A DNA stretch of 21,419 nucleotides. Origin: JBDTGE01 sp050742975 (GTDB lineage: Bacteria; Actinomycetota; Actinomycetes; Mycobacteriales; Jatrophihabitantaceae). The stretch is taken from positions 1 to 21,419 of the forward strand of contig JBOGDQ010000185.1 in NCBI GenBank assembly GCA_050742975.1, read 5' to 3'. Positions 1-6,748 of the stretch are shown in pieces. The notes under the pieces are model-generated. The model ran no database searches, was not told the origin of the DNA, and saw nothing but the letters and a program-made list of their open reading frames with translations. Both the position numbers and the translations under genes were made by a program. The first letter of the stretch is position 1; the number at the start of each line of letters is the position of its first letter.

Positions 1-144
1 ATGACCGAGCTGCCGCTGCCTGCCCTGCGGCTGTGCCGGGGAGACCCGGCCGTCCCGACCGTGTTCGCCAGGGACGGCGACGGCCGGGACAGTTACCGCC
101 CGGACGGCGACGGCCAGGACAGTTACGACCCGGACGGGGAGTGA
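1..144 (+). CDS. Short or 5'-truncated hypothetical reading frame with Asp/Gly-rich tail
   Basis: Frame 1 is open from the first base to a TGA at 142-144 and encodes 47 residues. An ATG sits at position 1, but the window starts there, so this may be the 3' end of a longer gene rather than a complete small one. The last 23 residues are acidic and repetitive: a 10-residue unit beginning DGDG(R/Q)DSY occurs twice and starts a third time. This looks like a flexible, disordered C-terminal tail. I do not recognise the protein and assign no function. It is followed by a 63-bp gap before the next gene. Confidence 0.4.
   Translation: MTELPLPALRLCRGDPAVPTVFARDGDGRDSYRPDGDGQDSYDPDGE
73..138 (+). repeat. 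30-bp tandem repeat, about 2.2 copies
   Basis: A 24-base block at 73-96 recurs at 103-126 with one mismatch (G to A at the thirteenth plus one base). The period is 30 bp and a third, decaying copy starts at 133. The repeat is in frame with the Asp/Gly-rich reading frame at 1-144 and encodes its 10-residue repeat. In-frame tandem repeats of this kind can change copy number by slippage. Confidence 0.7.
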
Positions 145-195
145 GGGCCGCCGGGCCGAGGCGGCCCCGCGCCACCTGAGCTTTCGGTCATGGCC

Positions 196-207
196 TAGCC
201 TGCTGGC
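196..207 (+). promoter_or_regulatory. Probable -10 box of a leaderless promoter for the YbaK-like gene
   Basis: TAGCCT (196-201) fits the actinobacterial TANNNT -10 pattern and ends six bases before the ATG at 208. No Shine-Dalgarno sequence is visible before that ATG. This spacing would place the transcript start at or next to the start codon. No clear -35 box is present. Confidence 0.45.
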
Positions 208-672
208 ATGCATCTGAGCGCGGCGAACGTGGCCAGGTCGCTGCGTGAGCTTGACGTCGCCGGGGAGATCACCGAGCTGCCCGAGCCGGCTCCTACCGCC
301 AAGGCGGCCGCCGGGCAGCTTGGCTGCGAAGTCGGCGCGATCGCCAACAGCCTGGTGTTCAGCGCCGACGGCGAGCCGCTGCTGATCCTGACCAGCGGAG
401 CGCACCGGGTCGACACCGGCAAGGTCGCCGCGTCCGTGGGCACCGCTGCCCTGCATCGTGCCGACCCGGACTTCGTCCTCGCGGCGACCGGCCAGCGCAT
501 CGGCGGCGTGGCCCCGTTCGCGCATCCGGCGCCGATCCGGACGCTCGTCGACACCACGCTGGCCGGGTTCGACGAGATCTGGGCGGCGGGCGGAGTGCCG
601 CACGCGGTGTTCCCGACGACGTTCGACGAGCTCGTCCGCATCACCGGTGGCACGCCCGCGGATGTGGCTTGA
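208..672 (+). CDS. YbaK/EbsC family protein (aminoacyl-tRNA deacylase-like)
   Basis: This 154-residue protein spans essentially the whole YbaK/prolyl-tRNA-synthetase-associated domain, the usual size for stand-alone members. The family hydrolyses mischarged tRNAs such as Cys-tRNA(Pro) or Ala-tRNA(Pro) in the cytosol. Recognisable parts are the TAKAAAGQLGCEVGAIANSLVF segment (about residues 30-51), the family's GG-V-P-F-H motif as GGVAPFAHP (99-107), and the C-terminal WAAGGVPHAVF (125-135). The position that is a catalytic Lys in E. coli YbaK appears to be Asn48 here, so activity or substrate may differ from YbaK itself. The ATG is preceded by a -10-like box rather than a ribosome binding site, suggesting leaderless expression. 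The next gene starts close downstream, suggesting one operon through position 3194. Confidence 0.85.
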   Translation: MHLSAANVARSLRELDVAGEITELPEPAPTAKAAAGQLGCEVGAIANSLVFSADGEPLLILTSGAHRVDTGKVAASVGTAALHRADPDFVLAATGQRIGGVAPFAHPAPIRTLVDTTLAGFDEIWAAGGVPHAVFPTTFDELVRITGGTPADVA

Positions 673-728
673 CCGGCGATCCCTTCGCAGTTCCTGCTTT
701 CATGCGGCACGATCGTCGGGTGCGATCG

Positions 729-1346
729 ATGTCGGCCGAGGACGAGGGTCCCCCCGCGTTCGGGGACGGCCCGGCGGCTCGCGTGCTGCCCTGGTCCGGG
801 TCCCAGTTCGCCGCGAGGGTCGAGGACGCGATGGGCATCTACGTCCGGGCGATGCAGTACCCGCCGCACGCCGGCTCGCAGCGAGCGGTGACCGCGCGGC
901 GGCACGTGGTGAACGACGGGTTCGCCTGCCGCGCAGCCGTGCTGGAGGACGGCACGCTGGTCGGTTTCGGCTACGGCTACACGACCATGCCCGGCCAGTG
1001 GTGGCATGACCTGGTCCGCCGGGCGATACCGGCGCCCGTCGGGCAGAGCTGGCTGGGCAATGCGTTCGAGCTGTCTGAGTTGCACGTGCTGCCCGAGTTC
1101 CAGGGCAGCGGCGTCGGCCGGCGGCTGCTGACCGAACTCGCTGCGGCGATCCCGCACTACGCGATGCTGCTGTCGACGCCCGACGCGGATACCCGGGCGT
1201 TCCGCCTTTACCACGACCTCGGCTTCGTGGACCTGCGCCGGCGCTACCTGTTCCCCGGCGATTCCCGGCCGTTCGCGGTGCTCGGCGCGCGCCTGCCTCT
1301 CGGCATGCCGCCGGCGGGCGGCTTCGTCCCGGCCCACGGTGGCTGA
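729..1346 (+). CDS. GNAT family N-acetyltransferase
   Basis: The product resembles a cytosolic GNAT acetyltransferase that moves an acetyl group from acetyl-CoA to an amine; the substrate cannot be told. The acetyl-CoA-binding motif A reads LSELHVLPEFQGSGVGRRLL, with the Q-x-x-G-x-G pyrophosphate loop intact, and is followed by the usual RLYHDLGFVDL motif B near the C-terminus. Start choice is uncertain: the frame is open from a TTG at 669 that overlaps the previous stop, with ATGs at 702 and 729. I favour 729 because codons between 669 and 728 are rich in A/T-ending triplets unlike the rest of the gene, and the fold only begins about 17 residues later. No start has a good Shine-Dalgarno sequence. 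The 3' end overlaps the next gene by 8 bases, so translation is probably coupled. Confidence 0.8.
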   Translation: MSAEDEGPPAFGDGPAARVLPWSGSQFAARVEDAMGIYVRAMQYPPHAGSQRAVTARRHVVNDGFACRAAVLEDGTLVGFGYGYTTMPGQWWHDLVRRAIPAPVGQSWLGNAFELSELHVLPEFQGSGVGRRLLTELAAAIPHYAMLLSTPDADTRAFRLYHDLGFVDLRRRYLFPGDSRPFAVLGARLPLGMPPAGGFVPAHGG

Positions 1347-2103
1347 TCGGGCGCGATCGTCCCGGCGAGCTGTTGTCGCCTCCCTCGCCGCGGCCACGGT
1401 CGCCGGTCAGGTCGTCTACCCGCTGGTGCACGGATCGGTGCGCGATCGGCTCACCGTCATCGTCGTCGTGCTGTTCGCCGCGACCTCCGTCAGCCACGCG
1501 TGGATAACCCGGGGCGGGCGGGTCGCCGTCATCGTCCTGCTCGTCACGTCCGTCCCCGGCTTCGCGGTCGAGCTGCTTGGCGTGCACACGGGCTACCCGT
1601 TCGGGCACTACGGCTACGCCGGGACGCTGGGCCCGCGCCTGTGGGGCGTGCCACTGGTGATCGCGCTCGCCTGGACGATGTTCGCGTGGCCGGCCGCGCT
1701 TGTCGCCCGGCGGCTGGTCCGGTCGTTCACCGCGCGGGTCGTGGTCGGCGCGTGGGCGCTCGCCTCGTGGGACCTGTTCCTCGATCCGCAGATGGTGTCG
1801 GCCGGCCACTGGCGCTGGCGGTCTCCGTCGCCGCACCTGCTCGGGGTTGGCGCTGTCCCGCTCACCGACTACGCGGGCTGGCTGCTGGTGTCGGCGCTGA
1901 TTTCCCTTGTGCTGCAGGCTGTTCTGCACCCGTGCGGTGACGCGGACGATCTCTGGATGTACGGGCTGTACCTCTGGACGTGGGTCTCCTCCGCGCTCGC
2001 ACTGGCGATGTTCCTCGACCTCGGCGCGGCCGCACTGTGGGGTGGCGTCGGTATGGGCCTGGTCGCGGTCCCACTCGCGGCGACGATCGCGGGGCGAGGA
2101 TGA
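1339..2103 (+). CDS. CruF-type carotenoid biosynthesis membrane protein (carotenoid 1,2-hydratase family)
   Basis: This 254-residue, very hydrophobic protein has about seven predicted membrane segments (roughly residues 11-30, 38-55, 62-80, 104-124, 133-149, 180-197 and 210-250). Conserved polar motifs in loops match the CruF/DUF422 family: FAVELLGVHTGYPFGHYGY (75-93) and WDLFLDPQMV...GHWRW (144-160). Characterised members add water across the terminal (1,2) double bond of linear carotenoids, for example bisanhydrobacterioruberin hydratase in haloarchaea and the cyanobacterial CruF that acts before glycosylation. GTG at 1339 overlaps the GNAT gene by 8 bases. Its own stop overlaps the next start as ATGA. 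The adjacent glycosyltransferase strongly supports the carotenoid role. No crtB or crtI lies in the window, so the C40 or C50 substrate must come from elsewhere. Confidence 0.82.
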   Translation: MADRARSSRRAVVASLAAATVAGQVVYPLVHGSVRDRLTVIVVVLFAATSVSHAWITRGGRVAVIVLLVTSVPGFAVELLGVHTGYPFGHYGYAGTLGPRLWGVPLVIALAWTMFAWPAALVARRLVRSFTARVVVGAWALASWDLFLDPQMVSAGHWRWRSPSPHLLGVGAVPLTDYAGWLLVSALISLVLQAVLHPCGDADDLWMYGLYLWTWVSSALALAMFLDLGAAALWGGVGMGLVAVPLAATIAGRG

Positions 2104-3194
2104 GTCGCGCGGTTCGGCTGGCCTCGGCGCTCGCGATCGCCGGTACGGTCCACGCGGCCGTTAACGTGCGGTTGCTGCGAAGGCCGGTGCTCGGTGCGTC
2201 CGGGTCCGCACGGGTGTCGCTGCTCGTGCCCGCCCGCGACGAAGCTGCCCACATCGGCGGCTGTGTGCGCGCCCTTCGCCGGCAGGCAGTGGCTGAGATC
2301 CTCGTACTGGACGACGGCTCGAGCGACGCGACGGCTGACCTCGCGCGGGCCGCCGCGGACGACGATCCACGCGTGCGAGTGCTGACCGGCGAACCGTTGC
2401 CTGCCGGCCGCCTCGGCAAGCCCCACGCGTGCTCCCAGCTCGCCGCCGCGGCCGATCCGGCCAGCGACGTGCTGGTCTTCCTCGACGCGGACGTGCTGCT
2501 TGCGCCCGGGGCGATCGGCGCGGCCGTGGAGCTGTTGGAGCGGTCCGGGCTGGACTTGATCTCGCCGCATCCACGGCAGGTCGCGATCGGCCCGGCCGAG
2601 CGAATCGTCCAGCCGCTGCTGCAGTGGTCCTTCCTGACCACCTTGCCACTTCGGGTAGCCGAGCGTTCTCCGCGGCCGTCACTGTGCGCTGCGAACGGGC
2701 AGTTCCTCGTCGTCCGCCGCGCAACCTATGACCGCGCCGGGGGCCACGCGGCCGTACCCGATTCGGTGCTCGAGGATCTGGCCCTGCTTCGTGCGGTGAA
2801 GGCGGTCGGTGGCCGCGGCGGAGTCGTCGACGGCACGGCTCTCGCGTCGTGCCGGATGTACGCGAGCTGGCCGTCACTGCGCGACGGGTACGGCAAATCG
2901 CTCTGGGCCGCGTTCGGTTCCACGCCGGGCGCGATCGCCGCCGCCTGCGCCCTGGGTTATGTCTACGTGTTGCCTACCGTTGCCGCTCTTCGCGGTTCGC
3001 GCGCGGGCCTGGCCGGATACGCGGCGGCGGTTGCCGGGCGGCTGGTGACGGCGCGGGCCACCGACGGTCGGGCCTGGCCGGACGCGCTCGCACACCCCGC
3101 GTCGATCGTCACCTTCGCCTATCTCACGATTCGCTCGATCGTCCTTCGTCGGCAGAACCGTCTGAGCTGGAAAGGGCGTCCGATCCGCGGCTAA
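2100..3194 (+). CDS. Family 2 glycosyltransferase, CruG-like (probable carotenoid glycosyltransferase)
   Basis: The protein has 364 residues. It has an N-terminal hydrophobic segment (about 5-20), a GT-A catalytic domain and C-terminal membrane segments (about 277-296 and 334-349). GT2 hallmarks are visible: VPARDEAAHI (43-52), the DDGSSD nucleotide-binding loop (71-76), the metal-binding DAD (129-131), the ED pair of the putative catalytic base (225-226), and a C-terminal RQNRLSWKGR (351-360) like the Q/RxxxW+GR motif of membrane GT2 enzymes. It probably uses a UDP-sugar at the inner membrane face. The ATG overlaps the CruF stop as ATGA, indicating tight coupling. From this linkage I infer glycosylation of the hydroxyl made by CruF, as in cyanobacterial CruG. 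A hopanoid- or lipid-glycosylating role is the main alternative. Confidence 0.8.
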   Translation: MSRAVRLASALAIAGTVHAAVNVRLLRRPVLGASGSARVSLLVPARDEAAHIGGCVRALRRQAVAEILVLDDGSSDATADLARAAADDDPRVRVLTGEPLPAGRLGKPHACSQLAAAADPASDVLVFLDADVLLAPGAIGAAVELLERSGLDLISPHPRQVAIGPAERIVQPLLQWSFLTTLPLRVAERSPRPSLCAANGQFLVVRRATYDRAGGHAAVPDSVLEDLALLRAVKAVGGRGGVVDGTALASCRMYASWPSLRDGYGKSLWAAFGSTPGAIAAACALGYVYVLPTVAALRGSRAGLAGYAAAVAGRLVTARATDGRAWPDALAHPASIVTFAYLTIRSIVLRRQNRLSWKGRPIRG

Positions 3195-3229
3195 CGGTGG
3201 TGCCGGTCCGGTCCAGCTTTGGCTCCCAA

Positions 3230-3278
3230 GATCAGCTGCGGCTTGCGGTCGCCCTGCAGCCACAACTCGCAGCTGATC
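3230..3278. terminator. Candidate bidirectional hairpin between convergent genes
   Basis: GATCAGCTGCG at 3230-3240 is a perfect 11-base inverted match to CGCAGCTGATC at 3268-3278, with a 27-base loop. It lies in the 110-bp space between two convergent genes and could act on both strands. There is no U-run, so a classical intrinsic terminator is not shown; actinobacterial terminators often lack one. A palindromic protein site is the alternative. Confidence 0.5.
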
Positions 3279-3304
3279 ACGCACAGCGGAAGGAGAAACG
3301 GCAG

Positions 3305-3907
3305 TCACGCGCGAATGACCTGCCCGAGCCCGACCACGGCGAGCCCGACCCACACCCCGGCACACACCGTCGCCGGCCAGGTCGCGGAAGTCACCCCGGC
3401 CGAGCCGCAGGCGAGTACCGCGCAGACCGTCCTCGTCGGCCGCTCGGCCACCGTGAGGCGCGACAGTCGCGCTCCCCCGACGACGGCCCGAACGCCTTCG
3501 TGCACAAGGGAAAGCGCACCCGCGGCAAGCGCGAGCCACCAAGGCGCACCGCATCGCCACAGCACGGCGGCGAACGCACAGTCGGACACCCGATCGGCCA
3601 CCTTGTCCGCCACCGATCCGAACGCCGACGCGGACGAGGTGAGCACGGCAACCGCGCCGTCCAGCCCGTCGCACACGACCGACAGCAGCACCAGGCCGAG
3701 CGCCACCCACGGCAGCCGGGCGGCGAACAGCGCGGCATCGACGGCGAGCACGAGCCCGGCCAGCGTGAGCACCAGCGGCGGAATGCGGGCCCTCGCCAGC
3801 GGGCGGGCGAGCAGCCAGACGAACCGCAGCCAGGACCGCAGCAACCGATTCCCGGACGGGTCCAGCCCGTGATGCAGCGCCGACCAACCCGCTGCTGGCG
3901 AAATCAT
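3305..3907 (-). CDS. CDP-alcohol phosphatidyltransferase family membrane protein
   Basis: This 200-residue protein is rich in membrane segments (about 43-62, 66-80, 110-135 and 160-195). It carries the CDP-alcohol phosphotransferase signature starting at residue 80: D80, D83, G84, A87, G97, D101 and D105 are all in register. These Asp residues bind the metals and the CDP-linked substrate. The Arg that normally follows the conserved Ala is Val88 here. An ERPTR sequence at 155-159 also fits actinobacterial members. Such enzymes join CDP-diacylglycerol to an alcohol (glycerol phosphate, inositol phosphate) or a related acceptor in the inner membrane; this one's acceptor is unknown. Its ATG directly abuts the TAG stop of the MTHFR gene, so the two are one transcription unit with coupled translation. 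The Arg loss may mean altered activity. Confidence 0.78.
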   Translation of the reverse strand: MISPAAGWSALHHGLDPSGNRLLRSWLRFVWLLARPLARARIPPLVLTLAGLVLAVDAALFAARLPWVALGLVLLSVVCDGLDGAVAVLTSSASAFGSVADKVADRVSDCAFAAVLWRCGAPWWLALAAGALSLVHEGVRAVVGGARLSRLTVAERPTRTVCAVLACGSAGVTSATWPATVCAGVWVGLAVVGLGQVIRA

Positions 3908-4792
3908 CTAGACGCGCGCCGGCAACGACACCTCCGCCATCACCTCGCGACTGGCCTTGGCAAAGTTCATGGTGATGAAGTGCAGGCCCGGCGCCCCTTC
4001 GTCGAGCAGGCGTTGGGTCAGCCGAATCGCCTGCTCGATACCGAGTGCACGCACCGCCTGCGGATCGTCGGCTACGGCCGCGAACTGCGCTCCGAGCCCG
4101 TCCGGGAACGGCGCGCCGGACAGCTGCGAGGAGCGCGCGATCGTGCCCATGTTCGTCACCGGCATGACCCCTGGGATGATCGGCACGTCGCAGCCGACGG
4201 CAACGATCCGATCACGCAGCCGCAGGTAATCGTCGCCGTCGAAGACCATCTGGGTGATCGCGTAATCGGCGCCGGCCCGGCATTTCGCCACGAACAGCTC
4301 GGTGTCCGCCTCGATGGACGGCGAGCGCGGGTGCTTGTACGGGAACGCTGCAACGCCGATGCAGAAGTCCCCGTGCGCACGGAGCAGTTCGACCAGATCC
4401 GACGCGTAGGACACCCCCTCCGGGTGCGGGATCCACTCAGCGTTCGGATCGCCCGGCGGATCGCCCCGAAGCGCAAGCATGTTGATGATCCCGGCGTCGG
4501 CGAACCGGCCGACGATCCCGCGAAGCTCGGCGACGGAGTGGTTGACCGCGGTCAGGTGAGCGACCGGCAACAGGGTGGTGTCAGCCGCGATCCGCTCGGT
4601 GATCTCGATCGTCCGATCGCGCGTCGACCCGCCCGCTCCGTAGGTCACGGACACGAACGACGGGTGCAGCGACTCCAACTCACGGATCGAGCGCCACAGC
4701 CGGCGCTCGTCCTCGGGCGTCTTCGGTGGGGAGAACTCGAACGACAGCGTGGGGCGGCCCTGCGCCAAGCAGTCCCGAACCGTTCTCGTCAT
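3908..4792 (-). CDS. metF: Methylenetetrahydrofolate reductase (MetF family)
   Basis: The 294-residue product matches the bacterial MetF TIM-barrel length. The family reduces 5,10-methylene-THF to 5-methyl-THF for methionine synthesis, normally using FAD and NADH. Conserved parts include FEFSPPK with the catalytic Glu19, VAHLT (77-81), NMLALRGDPP with Asp111 (E. coli Asp120 equivalent), TQMVFD (180-185), IPGVMPV (206-212) and LHFITMN (270-276). As I recall, mycobacteria have a similar gene (Rv2172c) divergent from idsA2, and some mycobacterial members of this group are reported to be unusual MTHFRs that do not hold FAD; which type this is cannot be settled by eye. Start is ATG at 4790-4792, with a TACGCT box seven bases upstream and no good Shine-Dalgarno sequence, suggesting a leaderless mRNA. 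The downstream CDP-alcohol transferase is directly coupled. Confidence 0.9.
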   Translation of the reverse strand: MTRTVRDCLAQGRPTLSFEFSPPKTPEDERRLWRSIRELESLHPSFVSVTYGAGGSTRDRTIEITERIAADTTLLPVAHLTAVNHSVAELRGIVGRFADAGIINMLALRGDPPGDPNAEWIPHPEGVSYASDLVELLRAHGDFCIGVAAFPYKHPRSPSIEADTELFVAKCRAGADYAITQMVFDGDDYLRLRDRIVAVGCDVPIIPGVMPVTNMGTIARSSQLSGAPFPDGLGAQFAAVADDPQAVRALGIEQAIRLTQRLLDEGAPGLHFITMNFAKASREVMAEVSLPARV

Positions 4793-4799
4793 GGCTCCA

Positions 4800-4809
4800 A
4801 GCGTAGTGT
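4800..4809. promoter_or_regulatory. Overlapping divergent -10 boxes for metF and the polyprenyl synthase gene
   Basis: On the plus strand TAGTGT (4804-4809) ends seven bases before the GTG at 4817. On the minus strand TACGCT (4805 to 4800) ends seven bases before the metF ATG at 4792. Both fit TANNNT at the distance expected for leaderless transcripts, and they share the central TA. No convincing -35 boxes were found for either direction. The start codons are only 24 bases apart. Confidence 0.5.
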
Positions 4810-4816
4810 CCGACCG

Positions 4817-5884
4817 GTGACCGAGCCCGTTGACGTGTTGACCGAACGCGTCAACGCGGCGCTCGCCACCTTCCTGACCGAGCGGGCGCAGTCACTGGCG
4901 CACGTCGGCCCGGAGCTGGCCGACGTCGCCGACGCCACGCGCAGCCTGGTGCTCGACGGCGGCAAGCGGATGCGCCCGCGGTTCGCCTACTGGGGCTGGC
5001 GAACGGTCAAGAACGCCGAAGACGACGACTCGGCCCTGGTCACGGCGGCCGCTAGCCTCGAACTGTTGCACGCGTGCGCGCTGGTCCACGACGACGTGAT
5101 GGACGACTCGGACACGCGACGGGGCCGGCCTGCGGCGCACGCCGCGTTCGCCTCGCTGCACAGTGACGCGGGGTGGCCCGGCAATGCACGCACCTTCGGC
5201 ACGGCTGCAGCGATCCTGATCGGTGACCTGCTGCTGGCCTGGGCGGACACCATGTTCGCCGGCGCGGAGCTCGACCCCGCGACGATCCCACGCGCGCGCG
5301 TCGCCTACGACGACATGCGAGAGCAGGTGATGGCCGGCCAGTACCTCGACGTCTTGGTGCAGGCGCGCGGCGGGTTCTCCATCGAGGACGCGCTTCGAGT
5401 GGCCGAGTACAAGACGAGCAAGTACACGGTGGAGGGGCCGCTGCATCTCGGCGCCGCCGCAGCCGATGCACCGGCCGAGGTGTTCGCGGCACTCACCGAG
5501 TACGGCGCCCCGCTCGGGGAGGCGTTCCAGCTGCGCGACGATGTCCTCGGCGTGTTCGGCGATCCGTCCAGGACGGGCAAGCCGGCCGGCGACGACCTGC
5601 GCGAGGGCAAGCGCACGCTGCTCGTCGCGCTCGCCATGCAGTCCGCGTCCGCGGTCGAGGCCGAACTGCTCCGGCATGAACTCGGCGACCGTCGCCTCGA
5701 CTCCAACGGCGTGTCCGCCCTACGCGAGGTGATCGTCTCGACCGGCGCGCTGGATCAGGTCGAGCAGCGCATCGCCCAGCGGACCGCCCAGGCGCGCGAC
5801 GCGCTGCAGACCGACGCGATCAACGAGAGCGCCCGCAAGGCACTGGACGAGCTCGCCGTCGCCGCGACCGAGCGCCACACGTGA
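4817..5884 (+). CDS. idsA2: Polyprenyl (geranylgeranyl-type) diphosphate synthase, IdsA2-like
   Basis: The 355-residue protein is a class I trans-prenyltransferase that condenses isopentenyl diphosphate with allylic diphosphates. Visible motifs are GGKRMRP (48-54), the first Asp-rich motif DDVMD (92-96) followed by RRG, EYKTSKYT (197-204), and the second motif FQLRDDVLG (237-245), whose fifth Asp is Gly as in other IdsA-type enzymes, then TGKPAGDDLREGK. The residues four and five places before the first motif are Ala88 and Cys87; such small residues usually allow chains longer than farnesyl, so GGPP is a reasonable product. It could feed carotenoid or other C20 lipid synthesis, in line with CruF and the glycosyltransferase nearby. 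GTG at 4817 follows a -10-like box with no Shine-Dalgarno. An upstream extension of this frame would run antisense through metF and is rejected. Confidence 0.88.
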   Translation: MTEPVDVLTERVNAALATFLTERAQSLAHVGPELADVADATRSLVLDGGKRMRPRFAYWGWRTVKNAEDDDSALVTAAASLELLHACALVHDDVMDDSDTRRGRPAAHAAFASLHSDAGWPGNARTFGTAAAILIGDLLLAWADTMFAGAELDPATIPRARVAYDDMREQVMAGQYLDVLVQARGGFSIEDALRVAEYKTSKYTVEGPLHLGAAAADAPAEVFAALTEYGAPLGEAFQLRDDVLGVFGDPSRTGKPAGDDLREGKRTLLVALAMQSASAVEAELLRHELGDRRLDSNGVSALREVIVSTGALDQVEQRIAQRTAQARDALQTDAINESARKALDELAVAATERHT

Positions 5885-6678
5885 GCGACAGCACCGACGC
5901 GGGCTACCTGCTCGACAACCGGCAGGCCGAGGCGGGTGCGCGGTTCGACGCCCTGGCCACCCTGTTCGACCCGGCCACCTTCCGCCACATCGACGAGCTC
6001 GGCATCGCCGCGGGCTGGCGCTGCTGGGAGGTCGGCGCAGGTGGCCCGACCGTTCCCTCCTGGCTGGCCGGCCGCGCCGGGCCGTCCGGGCGAGTGCTCG
6101 CCACCGACCTGGACACGTCGTGGCTGCCGGCCGATGCTCCGTTCGAGGCGCGCGTCCACGACGTCGGGACGGACGCCGCGCCCGACGAGCGGCTCGACCT
6201 CGTCCACGCGCGGTTGGTACTGACACATGTACCTGCCCGCGACGATGCATTGCGCGCCATGGTGTCCACGCTGTCGCCGGGCGGGTGGTTGTTCATCGAG
6301 GACGCCGATCCGGCGCTGCAGCCGCTGATCTGCCCGGACGAGTTCGGACCTGCGCAGGAGCTGGCCAACCGCCTGCGCCGAGGCTTCCGCACCCTGATGG
6401 CCGAGCGCGGAGCCGAGCTCGCGTTCGGGCGCACGCTCCCCCGGCGGCTGCGGGACGCCGGGCTGGTCGACGTCCACGCGGCCGCCTACTTCCCGATCAC
6501 CTCGCCCGCGTGCACGGCCCTGGAAGCAGCGACCGTCCGCCAGATCCGCGCCGGTCTCGTCGCGGCCGGGCTGGCCACCGACGCCGAGATCGACGCCCAC
6601 CTGCGCAACGTCGAGTCCGGGCAACTCGACCTGGCGACCGCCCCGATGATCTGCGCCTGGGGCCGCCGGGCTGGGTAG
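5881..6678 (+). CDS. Class I SAM-dependent methyltransferase
   Basis: This 265-residue protein has a Rossmann-type SAM fold. Motif I is WEVGAGGPTV with the glycine loop at about 52-55, followed by the acidic end of strand 2 in ATDLD (74-78), motif II-like RLDLVHARLVLTHV and the LSPGGWLFIED strand. The N-terminal YLLDNRQAEAGARFDALA segment is typical of a common actinobacterial methyltransferase group with no settled substrate. The GTG start overlaps the stop of the prenyl synthase gene as GTGA, so translation is probably coupled. The neighbourhood suggests a prenyl-derived or lipid substrate, but this is inference only. The gene ends 70 bp from the convergent glgP; that gap contains only a weak 5-bp stem and no obvious terminator. 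Confidence 0.8.
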   Translation: MSDSTDAGYLLDNRQAEAGARFDALATLFDPATFRHIDELGIAAGWRCWEVGAGGPTVPSWLAGRAGPSGRVLATDLDTSWLPADAPFEARVHDVGTDAAPDERLDLVHARLVLTHVPARDDALRAMVSTLSPGGWLFIEDADPALQPLICPDEFGPAQELANRLRRGFRTLMAERGAELAFGRTLPRRLRDAGLVDVHAAAYFPITSPACTALEAATVRQIRAGLVAAGLATDAEIDAHLRNVESGQLDLATAPMICAWGRRAG

Positions 6679-6748
6679 CGACGACCCCGCGCAGGAAGAT
6701 CGCGTCGGGCGGCAGTGGCGCGCCCCGGCCAGACAGAGTGCAAGCCGG

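Noticed and set aside
669..728. TTG start of the GNAT gene overlapping the previous stop
   Set aside because: It is possible by coupling, but codons in this stretch are unusually A/T-ending and no ribosome binding site supports it. ATG 729 is preferred, with low certainty.
2849..4816. Very long upstream extension of the prenyl synthase reading frame
   Set aside because: It runs antisense through the CDP-alcohol transferase and MTHFR genes and translates to Arg/Pro/His-rich sequence with no family resemblance. The family N-terminus begins at GTG 4817.
6679..6748. Terminator between the methyltransferase gene and glgP
   Set aside because: Only a 5-bp stem (GGGCG/CGCCC) and a GGCGCGCC palindrome are present, too weak to call.
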